Assembly (NCBI RefSeq): GCF_021646545.1
Contig: NZ_JAKIRP010000024.1
Coordinates: 62,001-126,000 of the forward strand
From: Chitinophaga filiformis
GTDB lineage: Bacteria; Bacteroidota; Bacteroidia; Chitinophagales; Chitinophagaceae
Length of the DNA stretch: 64,000 nt
Reading direction: 5' to 3'
The notes under the pieces were generated by a model. The model was not told where the DNA came from. It did no database searches and was given only the letters and a program-made list of their open reading frames with translations. Made by a program: the position numbers and the translations under genes. This document shows, in pieces, positions 9,364 through 17,835 of this stretch; positions within the stretch are counted from its first letter, which is position 1; every line of letters starts with the position of its first letter.

Positions 9364-10248
9364 ATGAATCAATTTGTGCTACAACATGGTAAATCGGCAG
9401 AAATGCTTCTGTTTCCGCATATTCTGGAGTTGGGCATGAAGAAGAATGACTCCATCCAGCTGAATATGTTTCCTACCACGATTATGGAAGGATTACGCAT
9501 ATATCATATATTAGAGGGGCGGTTTGAGTGGCACATCAATCATCAACCATATGTTTTTTATCCCGGTGATGTGGCGCTGATAATGCCTGATATCCCATTT
9601 GGTTGTGACAATGATGTACTGAAGATCGGTTCTTTCACCTGGATACATCTGGCCTTACCTAAGAAGGATGGACATATACAACCAGGTAAATGGAGTGGGC
9701 TGTCTGATAGTGAGGCTGCCGCCATCGGGAAGATCCTATCATTAAACAATTTGCCTGCATTGAGTCGCTTCAATGAAGTGGGCAGGATTATTAAATGCAT
9801 TTATACGGAATTATCAGAGATGGAAGTGGCTTTTCAGGCTCGTGTCAATCACCAGATAGATGAATTACTGATACAGATTACCCGTAAAATGACGCAACAA
9901 ACACATTCTACCCGTGATTTCCCTAAAACTTTTACGCAGCTGGAAGTATTGTTACGTCAGGATCTGGCACATCAGTGGACGGTAGAAGAAATGGCTGGTC
10001 TGGTAGGTATGGGCACAACGTTGTTCACGGAGAAAGTAAAAAGCTATTCAGGTTTTTCACCTATTAATTACCTGATTAATGTCCGCATTTCAGAGGCTAT
10101 TAAATTATTAAAGCGTGCAGATATTACGGTAACTAATATAGCGCTGGATACTGGATTTTATTCATCCCAGCATTTTGCAACCACTTTTAAAAAACTAACT
10201 GGTTACCGTCCCAGCGAATTCAGAAAAAATCATTTGCGTAATATATAA
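9364..10248 (+). CDS. AraC family transcriptional regulator
   Basis: This regulator of about 294 residues has an N-terminal cupin-like sensing domain (around LEGRFEWHINHQPYVFYPGD) and a C-terminal AraC double helix-turn-helix (about residues 195-290), including the second-HTH signature TNIALDTGFYSSQHFATTFK followed by KLTGYRPSEFR. The ATG at 9364 (MNQFVLQHGK) is chosen because the longer frame needs a TTG at 9277 and would add an unusual AT-rich leader. It is divergent from SusC and 11 bp ahead of the FGGY kinase gene. It most likely senses the imported sugar and switches both arms of the locus. Confidence 0.88.
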   Translation: MNQFVLQHGKSAEMLLFPHILELGMKKNDSIQLNMFPTTIMEGLRIYHILEGRFEWHINHQPYVFYPGDVALIMPDIPFGCDNDVLKIGSFTWIHLALPKKDGHIQPGKWSGLSDSEAAAIGKILSLNNLPALSRFNEVGRIIKCIYTELSEMEVAFQARVNHQIDELLIQITRKMTQQTHSTRDFPKTFTQLEVLLRQDLAHQWTVEEMAGLVGMGTTLFTEKVKSYSGFSPINYLINVRISEAIKLLKRADITVTNIALDTGFYSSQHFATTFKKLTGYRPSEFRKNHLRNI

Positions 10249-10259
10249 TATCCATTAAT

Positions 10260-11792
10260 ATGGAATGCATCATAACAGTTGAGTTAGGAACAAATGGGAT
10301 ACGGGTATTTGCCTATGATCTCCATGGCTGCATCATTGGCTATATGAAGGGCCACTATCCTACATTTCATATCGAACCTGATCACAGTGAGCAGGATCCC
10401 GAGCAGATCTTTATTACAACTTTATATGTACTAAAGAATATTCTGAACGAACATATACACCCGAAAAAATACAAAGTGGCCAGTATATGTTTCTGCGCAT
10501 CCATGCACAGCGTACTGGCTGTCGATAAGAATGGGAATCCAATCGGCAATGCTATTACCTGGGCCGATAACCGGGCCAAAAAAGAAGCGCAGGAGTTGCG
10601 TAATTCGCAGCTGGGGAAAAAGCTCTATGAGTTGACGGGTACGCCTATACATCCCATGTCGCCTCTGGTGAAAATAGCATGGATCAGAAATCGTGATGCA
10701 GATCGATTCAGGCTTACCAGCAAGTTCCTGTCCATCAAAAGTTATGTTATTTATCAGCTCACCGGCGAATATATGATCGATTACAGCATTGCTTCTGCCA
10801 CAGGTTTATTGAATATTCATACAGTGCAGTGGGAAGATGATGCATTACAGTTCGCAGGTATTACCGCAAATCAATTAGCTATGCTGGTGCCTGTGTTTAC
10901 AAAAGCAGGTAAACTGAAAAACGCGTATCAGCAATCATTACGTTTGTCTGCAGACACGAAGATACTTATTGGTTCCAGTGATGGTTGCATGGCTACTTTA
11001 GGCGACGGCATCATAAAAGGAGAAGAGAAAGCCAGCATAACAATTGAAGACAGTGGTGCTGTAAGGGTAATGGGGCCCAATATATTGAAAGATGAACAAA
11101 TGCGGTTCTTCAATTACCTCCTTACTGATAATTGTTATGTATCAGGTGGACCTACGAATAATGGCGGAAATATTTTTGAATGGTTCACCCGGCAATTCGG
11201 AGAATTTACTAATCCGTTTGATATGGAGAACAGCATACAGCAACTGATGGAAGAAGCAGCCAATGTGCCAACGGGATCAGATGGATTGTTGTTCCTGCCT
11301 TATCTTTTAGGTGAACGTGCGCCGATCTGGAATGCGAATGCCCGTGGCGCCTATTTCGGACTTAACATTAAACATGAACGCAGGCATTTTATAAGGGCTA
11401 CAATAGAAGGTATTTTGTATGAAATTTACAGCATCGGTAAAATACTTAGCGAACAGCAAACCATCAACAGTCTTTCAGTAAATGGTAGTTTTGGTACGAT
11501 TCCTTTTTGCAGCCAGCTGATTGCTGATATATTCAGTAAGCCAGTGCAGGTTAGGCCACAATTTCATAGTGTAAGCTTTGGTACCTATTTGTTAAGTGCT
11601 ACCGAAATGGGAATTTATACATCACTGGATAATGTAGCACCGGTGGCTGAAATTCCCAATGTTTTCAAACCGAATGAACAGCGTCATACAATCTATGCTG
11701 ATTACTTCTGCATATTTGAAAAGTTAAGTGTCAAATTGTTCGATGAATTTGAAGCGATCGGCAATCTGCAGCAAAAATATGCTCATCCATAA
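10260..11792 (+). CDS. FGGY-family carbohydrate kinase, gluconokinase-like
   Basis: This 510-residue kinase has the two-domain FGGY fold. Segments match Gram-positive-type gluconate kinases: AITWADNRAKKEA (residues 98-110), SASATGLLNI near 178, GSSDGCMATLGDG (about 238-250) and GGPTNNGGNIFEWF near 300. The N-terminal phosphate loop, normally DxGTxxxR/K, reads VELGTNGIR here, with Glu in place of Asp. This is unusual and may affect activity or be a lineage variant. The neighbouring dehydratases make gluconate or a related aldonate, or a 2-keto-3-deoxy acid, a plausible substrate. It is cotranscribed with the AraC regulator upstream and the enolase-superfamily enzyme 11 bp downstream. Confidence 0.82.
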   Translation: MECIITVELGTNGIRVFAYDLHGCIIGYMKGHYPTFHIEPDHSEQDPEQIFITTLYVLKNILNEHIHPKKYKVASICFCASMHSVLAVDKNGNPIGNAITWADNRAKKEAQELRNSQLGKKLYELTGTPIHPMSPLVKIAWIRNRDADRFRLTSKFLSIKSYVIYQLTGEYMIDYSIASATGLLNIHTVQWEDDALQFAGITANQLAMLVPVFTKAGKLKNAYQQSLRLSADTKILIGSSDGCMATLGDGIIKGEEKASITIEDSGAVRVMGPNILKDEQMRFFNYLLTDNCYVSGGPTNNGGNIFEWFTRQFGEFTNPFDMENSIQQLMEEAANVPTGSDGLLFLPYLLGERAPIWNANARGAYFGLNIKHERRHFIRATIEGILYEIYSIGKILSEQQTINSLSVNGSFGTIPFCSQLIADIFSKPVQVRPQFHSVSFGTYLLSATEMGIYTSLDNVAPVAEIPNVFKPNEQRHTIYADYFCIFEKLSVKLFDEFEAIGNLQQKYAHP

Positions 11793-11803
11793 AACACATA
11801 TAA

Positions 11804-13075
11804 ATGAAAACCCATCACTCAAGAAGGTCTTTTATAACTCAGACCGCTATTACCGGTGCGCTGGCTCCTCTATCCATTTTCGGCCAGGTTTATGAAACAG
11901 CAATTGACCGGACACCTAAAGCGTCCTCGCCATCTGATCTGAAGATCACAAAAGTCAAATGCGGTTATATTAGAGGCAGTTTGTTTGTAAAGATTTACAC
12001 CAACCAGGATATCTGGGGGTGTGGGGAAGGAGTGGATGCTATTGCCGGTACATATTACCTGGTAAAGAATTTTGGCGAACGCATAGTAGGGAAAAGTCCG
12101 CTGAATGTGCACCGTTTGTTTGAAGACATCCGGAAATCAGGCTTTTTTCAGGGTGCTCAGTCAGGGATGTATGTAGCAGTATTGTCGGCCATAGAAACAG
12201 CGTTGTGGGACCTTGCAGGCAAAGCTCTGCACCTTCCCGTTTACCAGTTGCTGGGTGGTAAGTTCCGTGATAAGGTACGCGTATATTGTGATACCGCGCT
12301 GTATCAACATAATTTGCCTACACCCGGTGATTTTGCAGAAGCAGCACTTAAGGCCAGAAAAATGGGATTCAATGCCATCAAGTTCGATCTCGATCAGGCA
12401 AACGATCCCAATAAGTATGATCTATATAACTGGACAGCCAGCCCGGCAGAGCTGCAACGTATGTATGATCAACTGGCAGCTGCCCGTCAGGCGGTAGGCC
12501 CGGACATTGATATCTGTGCAGATATGCATGGCCGTTATGATGCAGTCACTGCCCGCACCATTGCCAAACGACTGGAACCCCTGAACCTGATGTGGCTGGA
12601 AGAACCAGTACCGGCTGAAAATATAGAAGCCTATAAATTAATTGCTGATGCCACCAGTACACCTATTTGCGTTGGCGAAAACCAATATCTTGCTTATGGG
12701 TTCAGAAGAATGCTTGAGACAGGTGCGGTAGATATCGTTATGCCTGACCTGCAAAAATGTGGAGGGCTAGGCGAAGGCCAACGGATTGCTAACCTGGCCA
12801 ACCTTTACTATGTGCCGTTTGCACCACATATGGTAGCATCTTTTCTTGGCGCTATGGCCTCGGCACATGTCTGCGCTGCTGTACCTAATTTCATGATCCT
12901 GGAATGGCAGAGTTATTTTCATACACAACCTATGTTCAGAGAAATCGTATCGTATGACGGCGAATGGGTAGATAACGGTTTCATCACCGTTTCAGAAAAG
13001 GCTGGTATTGGTGTAGAGATCAATGAAGAAGGAATGAAAAAGTACGCGATAGCGGGAATGCCGTTTTTTGAATAA
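11804..13075 (+). CDS. Tat-exported mandelate racemase/muconate lactonizing (enolase superfamily) enzyme, probable sugar-acid dehydratase
   Basis: This 423-residue enolase-superfamily enzyme probably dehydrates an aldonic or uronic-derived acid. Residues 6-10 (SRRSF) begin a twin-arginine signal followed by a hydrophobic stretch ending IFGQ, so the folded enzyme is likely exported to the periplasm. Metal ligands are visible as D240 (ADMHGRYD), E266 (EEP) and E292 (GEN), with a candidate acid/base H342 (APH). The D-x-H pair D240/H242 resembles the mannonate/gluconate dehydratase group of the mandelate racemase subgroup. It is the last gene of the plus-strand operon, with a terminator-like hairpin 30 bp downstream. 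The substrate is inferred from family and context only. Confidence 0.85.
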   Translation: MKTHHSRRSFITQTAITGALAPLSIFGQVYETAIDRTPKASSPSDLKITKVKCGYIRGSLFVKIYTNQDIWGCGEGVDAIAGTYYLVKNFGERIVGKSPLNVHRLFEDIRKSGFFQGAQSGMYVAVLSAIETALWDLAGKALHLPVYQLLGGKFRDKVRVYCDTALYQHNLPTPGDFAEAALKARKMGFNAIKFDLDQANDPNKYDLYNWTASPAELQRMYDQLAAARQAVGPDIDICADMHGRYDAVTARTIAKRLEPLNLMWLEEPVPAENIEAYKLIADATSTPICVGENQYLAYGFRRMLETGAVDIVMPDLQKCGGLGEGQRIANLANLYYVPFAPHMVASFLGAMASAHVCAAVPNFMILEWQSYFHTQPMFREIVSYDGEWVDNGFITVSEKAGIGVEINEEGMKKYAIAGMPFFE

Positions 13076-13103
13076 GGATTTAGCGGACATAAGAAACAGG
13101 AAG

Positions 13104-13130
13104 AAGCCGGAGGTATTACGTCCGGCTTTC
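13104..13130 (+). terminator. Candidate Rho-independent terminator after the sugar-acid operon
   Basis: AAGCCGGA (13104-13111) and TCCGGCTT (13121-13128) form an 8-bp stem with a 9-nt loop and a short T stretch. It lies 29 bp past the stop of the enolase-superfamily gene. It also stands just in front of the tRNA-like motif at 13140, the same arrangement as at 17.8 kb, so it may instead be an old tRNA terminator. Confidence 0.5.
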
Positions 13131-13139
13131 GCCAATTAT

Positions 13140-13173
13140 GTGCCCAGTAGCGGAATATTATCGAACCATTTGC
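13140..13173 (-). repeat. tRNA-3'-end-like repeat, copy A (left flank of Kiwa)
   Basis: The segment GTGCCCAGTAGCGGAA followed by TCGAACC resembles the complement of a tRNA T-arm and acceptor end. It matches copy B at 15191-15224 at 22 of the first 29 positions by eye, and copy D at 17835 in GTGCCCAG, GGAA and TCGAACC. It lies at the left edge of the AT-rich island. Confidence 0.45.
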
Positions 13174-13489
13174 TTGAGATAATTAATAAGCTAATTCATA
13201 TATAACTTATAATACTAGTGTCTGGACATAATTTATTAGCCGTTTAACCAATTTTCAGATTCAATTCTGATGGGTGGGGGATTTTTCCTGTATTCTTGTA
13301 GGAAACTACTCAAATTTGTTATGATGCTTTAGCTTTGAAACATAAACATCAAGATGTTAATTAAATTAATCCCGGATTCCGAAATTTAATCCTTCGTGTA
13401 AGAATAGTTCCTTACTGATAAAAATTTGAATGTATGTCATTGATGTCCTTGGAAAAAAGTTAGCATTTCTCTATTTAAAAAACGGTTTA
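13174..13489. other. AT-rich intergenic region upstream of Kiwa
   Basis: No gene is supported. The region is AT-rich compared with the flanks and presumably holds the kwaA promoter. A TAGCTTTG matching the Bacteroidota -7 consensus TAnnTTTG occurs at 13330-13337, but no well-spaced TTTG -33 box was found. Confidence 0.4.
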
Positions 13490-14056
13490 ATGATTGATAG
13501 AATAAAACTATTTATTATTTCACTTTGGTTTTTGTTTTTGATACTCTTCATCATAAAGGCAGATATACCTATTTCCTTTGCGAAAGAGAGTAAATTTATT
13601 GGTTTTAAAAGGTTGATTGCTACTAATGGTATTCCTTTGTTTGCGCTAACATTTATGATTTTGGGAGCATTCTTTTATTTTGATTTTAATAACAATTTAT
13701 CTAAAGGAGCTCCACTATTACCCCGAAGGATCTTAACCATAAAAAACATTAACTCTAAAACATTGGCATTTCTGGCTACTTATGTAGTCCCTCTTGCATG
13801 TATTGATATGGATAAATCGAGAGCCTTGCCACTATTAGTTCTATTAATTTCTCTGATTGGATGGATATATATCAGCACTAACCTGTTTTACACTAATCCC
13901 ACGTTGGCAATAATCGGATTCAAGACTTATCAGATTGATACCGAAAGCGAGAAAGATATTATAATTATTACTAAACATACACTGAAAGCCAATGACTCAA
14001 TTCTACCTAGGCACATTAGTGAAAATATTTACTTTGTTAAAAAGTCACGTATATGA
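13490..14056 (+). CDS. kwaA: Kiwa anti-phage system membrane protein KwaA
   Basis: This protein of about 188 residues has four predicted membrane helices: residues 7-22 (LFIISLWFLFLILFII), 48-65, 90-107 and 111-130. A short polar C-terminal tail of about 55 residues follows. In the Kiwa system KwaA is the inner-membrane component that partners the DUF4868 protein KwaB. The identification rests on the four-helix protein of the right size, its ATGA overlap with a DUF4868-like gene, and the accessory, AT-rich setting. An in-frame ATG at 13430 would add 20 residues; 13490 is preferred because the hydrophobic helix then begins near the N-terminus. Sequence motifs alone are weak. Confidence 0.75.
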   Translation: MIDRIKLFIISLWFLFLILFIIKADIPISFAKESKFIGFKRLIATNGIPLFALTFMILGAFFYFDFNNNLSKGAPLLPRRILTIKNINSKTLAFLATYVVPLACIDMDKSRALPLLVLLISLIGWIYISTNLFYTNPTLAIIGFKTYQIDTESEKDIIIITKHTLKANDSILPRHISENIYFVKKSRI

Positions 14057-15009
14057 CCTTAGAACAGCTAAGAAGTAGACTCGCATTTTTAAATGATGGA
14101 AATGAACATATCGGACTATCGATGTATATTATTTTTAAGAATGGCGATATACGTTTTTCAAATTTGGGAGATTCTGCAAGGGAGGAATTAAAAGATAACT
14201 TTATTAAATATTTGAACAATAGAATTAATAAAGGATCCGAACTGCACTATTCCAGTTTGACTGATTATACCGACAAGACGAATTCGGTTTGTCACTATGA
14301 TTTGCCTGAACGGTTAGATGGGTTTGAGCCTCTGAATGTAGTCACAACCGAGGAAAAACAAAAAGAATTTTCGTTTAAGGAAGATAATTTCAGTGATATC
14401 CAAGCATTTGTTTTTTTAATAGGAAATGAAGGAAATAAGGTCGCTTTGTATAAGAAGCAATATCCTTTAAGTTTAATAAAGAGAGATAGTTCATTTGTTG
14501 GATTAAGAAAATCTCAGACGGGATTGGTGAAAATTGAGAGTGATATATTGAAGATTAATGAAAAGTTTGAATTTCTTCAAGTAGATAATCAGGTTATCGT
14601 TTTCGATGTAAGAAGCTTGGAAAACAGTTTTGGCTACAATGGTATTTTAATGCGAGCTGCTAAAACTAAGTTTGAATTGATTCAAGAGGCGGAACTAATC
14701 GACAATGTTGAGGAGTTAGAGGAGTTGATTAAAGAGAAGAAATATGCTAAAAAAATTAATAGAGTTAATGCGAGTACGCCCGTATTAGCATTGCCATTTA
14801 ATAAATTAAAAAGTTTTATTCTCGCGCATCCCAAATTGAGGAAGAAAATAAGGTTCAATAATGTAGGTGACAAAATTAAGTTTCATACAAAACGCTCAAA
14901 GGAGCTATTCTTGAAGTTGTTGAGCGATAATTATTTGAAATCAGAATTAACAGAGCTTCTTTATGAATCTGACGAAAAGGAACAACTTACCAACGATGAG
15001 GAACACTGA
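14053..15009 (+). CDS. kwaB: Kiwa anti-phage system protein KwaB (DUF4868-like)
   Basis: This 318-residue soluble protein overlaps kwaA by ATGA, so translation is coupled. Its length, order after a four-helix membrane protein and internal features fit DUF4868/KwaB: an N-terminal alpha/beta region, a central strand-rich part with VALYKKQYPLSLIKRD (about residues 133-148), VIVFDVRSLENSFGYNG near 185, and a basic C-terminal region with FNKLKSFILAHPKLRKKIRF (about 249-268). In E. coli, KwaB acts with membrane KwaA against infecting phage. The assignment is by recognition of the family pattern, not a profile search; a different two-gene membrane-linked defence pair is the main alternative. Confidence 0.78.
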   Translation: MTLEQLRSRLAFLNDGNEHIGLSMYIIFKNGDIRFSNLGDSAREELKDNFIKYLNNRINKGSELHYSSLTDYTDKTNSVCHYDLPERLDGFEPLNVVTTEEKQKEFSFKEDNFSDIQAFVFLIGNEGNKVALYKKQYPLSLIKRDSSFVGLRKSQTGLVKIESDILKINEKFEFLQVDNQVIVFDVRSLENSFGYNGILMRAAKTKFELIQEAELIDNVEELEELIKEKKYAKKINRVNASTPVLALPFNKLKSFILAHPKLRKKIRFNNVGDKIKFHTKRSKELFLKLLSDNYLKSELTELLYESDEKEQLTNDEEH

Positions 15010-15160
15010 ATATCGTGAATGTCTGTAATTTCCCGGTTGGTCACGTGGGACGGGTATTGCTTGTGATGTAAGACAAATTCTGCTTGTCATTGACTGTCAA
15101 TAATAAAGATAGAAAGGGTTAAACCTGTGAAAAATTGACAAGCATAAATTAAAAATGTCG

Positions 15161-15224
15161 CTGTAAATCAATTGATTACAGAGCCATTACGTGCCTGGTA
15201 GGGGAACTCTTTCGAACCAACTTG
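15161..15224 (-). repeat. Hairpin plus tRNA-3'-end-like repeat, copy B (right flank of Kiwa)
   Basis: A near-palindrome CTGTAA...TTACAG (15161-15181) stands directly before GTGCCTGGTAGGGGAA and TCGAACCA (15191-15219). This second part is a diverged copy of the motif at 13140. The pair of copies brackets kwaA-kwaB as direct repeats in the same orientation. Confidence 0.45.
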
Positions 15225-15282
15225 CATTGATTTTTAAGAAGTTGAGTGCGTAAATTCAGGAGATTATTTTTACATGGGTGCG

Positions 15283-15996
15283 TTATCTAATATGGGAACG
15301 AATATCTTCTATAAAAGATTTTTTTTCGCTTATTGCATATACTACAGAAGATAATAGACCATTATCGCCAAGTACTTGCGTACCACCTGCAATAATAAAC
15401 TTCCACGTACTTTTGTTGGGATCATCAAAAGATTGCATGCCTTTGTATTGAAACATGCCGTCCCCAAGACTAACACTTGTCAGCTTGGTAGCATTAAGAC
15501 TAAGATTACGTTCAAAAAATTCCTCGCCGCCCTTTGCTGTGGTAATCGCCATAAAATCATAGTCCAAAGGAAGGTGTAGATTCCAATGATGAACAACAAG
15601 TCCTCGAGCGATAAGAGCAAACAGATCATGATATTTTTTTCCATCGAAGGGAAGTGTCATTTGTCTTGCTAAGATGCCGTCCTTTTCAACCCATCGATAC
15701 TCCATACTGCTTGCCAAACTACGATCCAACTTATTATTTCTTTTAAGTCTTTTTGAAACATTATATCTCAGATTAATTTCAGCATTCTTCGTTTGTGATC
15801 CGAATGGTAAAACAGTCGTAAGGTAATGTTCGAGTTTTGATTTCTCATTATTGCAATTTTCACAGGGAGGAATTTTGGGGAGATTGTGACGATGTTTCTC
15901 ATCGAAAAATTCCCGTGCAAATACATGATCTCCAGTAGTTGCAGAATTCGGAGTACTACAATAGGCGCAAGTTTTATTTTTAAACTTCTTACTCAT
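15283..15996 (-). CDS. HNH endonuclease-like zinc-binding protein
   Basis: This 237-residue protein has an N-terminal HNH-type treble clef: CAYC at residues 11-14, GDHVF (the central DH pair) near 23-27, and CENCNNEKS near 45-53, where the second CxxC is followed by the conserved N and K. This matches the HNH group with the CxxC...DHVxPxxxF...CxxCNxxKS pattern. The remaining 180 residues are unassigned and may bind nucleic acid or sense a trigger. It is a single gene on the minus strand, next to Kiwa within the same AT-rich island, which makes a defence or mobile-element role plausible but unproven. Confidence 0.75.
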   Translation of the reverse strand: MSKKFKNKTCAYCSTPNSATTGDHVFAREFFDEKHRHNLPKIPPCENCNNEKSKLEHYLTTVLPFGSQTKNAEINLRYNVSKRLKRNNKLDRSLASSMEYRWVEKDGILARQMTLPFDGKKYHDLFALIARGLVVHHWNLHLPLDYDFMAITTAKGGEEFFERNLSLNATKLTSVSLGDGMFQYKGMQSFDDPNKSTWKFIIAGGTQVLGDNGLLSSVVYAISEKKSFIEDIRSHIR

Positions 15997-16077
15997 TGTT
16001 ATCTTCTGTTATGGAATAATTAAAAAAACGAATTGTTATATGTTACATGGTATCCGCAGTGAGGTTGATTTATTGAC

Positions 16078-16350
16078 TCATGGGTTGTCTTGATCATACA
16101 TTGCGCCACCAAAATAGTAACCTCTCTCTATGCTTTCCATAACCATTTCAATTGCCCGATCAATACCAGGAATTCCATTGCGTAGTTTATATCTGTCACT
16201 TTCTTCGTAAGTAATAGAGAAAAGGTCCTTCGTCGCCCGATTGCCATTAGCAAAGTAGGTGGTAAGAACATAGGCATGATCAAGCGGCTCCACTTCAATC
16301 ACGAATTCAATGTCAGAATGTATAAATGACTTTCTCTTGTATGCTGTCAT
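16078..16350 (-). CDS. Small hypothetical protein
   Basis: This 90-residue, mostly polar protein has an acidic C-terminus, no membrane segment and no motif I recognise. The start MTAYKRKSFIHSDIEFVIEV suggests a small alpha/beta fold. It lies about 80 bp upstream of the HNH gene on the same strand and could be cotranscribed with it, so an accessory or immunity role for the HNH protein is possible. That is only positional inference. Confidence 0.5.
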   Translation of the reverse strand: MTAYKRKSFIHSDIEFVIEVEPLDHAYVLTTYFANGNRATKDLFSITYEESDRYKLRNGIPGIDRAIEMVMESIERGYYFGGAMYDQDNP

Positions 16351-16506
16351 TTAGGACTATTTAAAAAATATTTATTAAATAAAAATCCCTTATTGTTTGC
16401 CGTGATTAAATTAAGCAGCTTCACACCCTACATTCAACGGTGGCTGAAATGAGACACGGCTGACAATCTTTAGGAGATAGTGTTTATATAATTTCTCAAT
16501 CTAAAG

Positions 16507-17121
16507 CTAAAAAGCTTGTGGTTCTTCCTCAGATCGCTCAAGCTCCTCCTGCTCACGCCTGCGCTCTTCTTCTTCCTCTTCCTGTTGTTGCCGGCGTTCG
16601 CGCCGATCCTCCTCCACACGTTCCTCTTCTTCTTCTCTTTCTTCCCTTAACCGCTGCCGCTCTTCTTCTTCATCTTCCTCCTGCTGTAGAAGGTTATCCT
16701 CATCTTCAGCGTAACCGGAAAGCCCACAGTCACCTTCTTCACCAATAATTTCTACAGTATAGTCTACTCCACGGTCACTGGTAAAAGACGCGGAACCGTC
16801 GGATATATCAGGCGGTGTAAAATGTGTATTATCCAGCCATCCTCCATTAGGCCAGTGAATGACTGTAAGCTCGTTGTCTTCCACTTCTACTTCAAGTGTG
16901 TAGGTAGACCTGGTGCCGGTAGCAGCATAGTAGTATTCTACGGTGGCACAATAGGTGCCATCAGCGTATCCACCCTCCTCATTTACATTTTCATAACTTC
17001 TATAGTAAATGTGTGGTGGAGGAAAGGCAGTGGTGCCTTGGTTATTATTGCTGTTCTGCTGTGAACAGCCGCTGACGATGGCCGAAAGTAAACCGGCAAT
17101 AATAGGGAAGGTATGCTTCAT
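16507..17121 (-). CDS. Lipoprotein with Glu/Arg-rich coiled-coil tail
   Basis: This 204-residue protein starts at the ATG read from 17121 (MKHTFPIIAGLLSAIVSGCS), which gives a lipoprotein signal with lipobox Cys19. A frame starting 10 codons earlier lacks a proper signal. After a low-complexity Asn linker comes a globular part of about 110 residues (YADGTYCATVEYYYAATGTR). Then come some 60 residues that are almost entirely Glu, Arg and Gln, predicted to form a single charged helix or coiled coil. No family was recognised. Such charged tails may bridge the periplasm or bind peptidoglycan or metal. No clear partner gene. Confidence 0.7.
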   Translation of the reverse strand: MKHTFPIIAGLLSAIVSGCSQQNSNNNQGTTAFPPPHIYYRSYENVNEEGGYADGTYCATVEYYYAATGTRSTYTLEVEVEDNELTVIHWPNGGWLDNTHFTPPDISDGSASFTSDRGVDYTVEIIGEEGDCGLSGYAEDEDNLLQQEEDEEEERQRLREEREEEEERVEEDRRERRQQQEEEEEERRREQEELERSEEEPQAF

Positions 17122-17140
17122 GTTGGTTATTTGAATACAT

Positions 17141-17157
17141 GCGCTTAGCATAAGCGC
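17141..17157. promoter_or_regulatory. Short inverted repeat upstream of the Glu/Arg-rich lipoprotein
   Basis: GCGCTTAGCATAAGCGC has 7-bp arms around a 3-nt centre, 20 bp upstream of the chosen start codon. It could be an operator or 5'-leader hairpin. No regulator gene is adjacent. Confidence 0.3.
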
Positions 17158-17792
17158 TTATTTTTAACAAAAACCCACTACGTTTGCATTCCTGCATGCC
17201 ACGGAAGATAGTGAGGGGGTTATAGTAATAAATATAAACTAAATCTTTCCGATTTCATAGGAAAAGTAAAGTGAAGTATTGACTGCTCCGTCTGGGAAAA
17301 GTGTGTGTGTACCAAATAGCGGAAATATTTCGCAATATGAACCCTACCAGTTAATCTAGAGATACCTCTCCCTAATTCGTGCACGAAGCCTTATAGTGAA
17401 AGATACTTTAAAGGATAAAGTAAACGGGGCTATTTTTTTAATTAGTCATTGTTATACTATGCAAGAAAATCAATACGATCGAAAAAACTCCTTATTTGAT
17501 GGTGAATTTCGCTTTGTTTAAGCTCCGGAGCATTTTTTATCTATGTCAGTGTGTTAATAGGGAGGAAATTTAAATATTTAAGTTTGATCCTTTAGATATT
17601 TGGGACAGCGATGCGTCTCGACATATTTAAGGAGGTTTGTTTTCTTTATTCGGGCATATTCTCCCTTGACTCTAAATATCCATAGAGTTGTCGGGGGGCG
17701 GCTTATAACTCATCTTTTAAAACTATTATATTGTATTGATCGAACCTTTTTCTGATTGATTATAAACAATTTAGTAAAGGGCTTCAAATATG
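17158..17792. other. Non-coding stretch with a degenerate tRNA-like motif (copy C)
   Basis: No gene is supported across about 630 bp. At 17307-17343 a stretch with ATAGCGGAAATATTTCG followed by GAACC resembles copy A (TAGCGGAATATTATCG + AACC). This suggests a third, more decayed scar. The rest is AT-rich and featureless to the eye. Confidence 0.35.
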
Positions 17793-17835
17793 CTAAAACA
17801 CTAAACCCGCTCATAGAGCGGGTTTAGTGTTTTAG
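17793..17835. terminator. 20-bp perfect stem hairpin (tRNA-type terminator)
   Basis: CTAAAACACTAAACCCGCTC and its exact complement enclose the 3-nt loop ATA, with A- and T-rich ends. The GC core with flanking A/T tracts works as a bidirectional terminator. It directly follows, on the minus strand, the tRNA-like 3' half at 17836-17881. Confidence 0.7.

Noticed and set aside
16518..16748. A Leu/Pro-rich plus-strand frame
   Set aside because: It is the antisense of the Glu/Arg repeat region of the lipoprotein; low complexity explains its openness.
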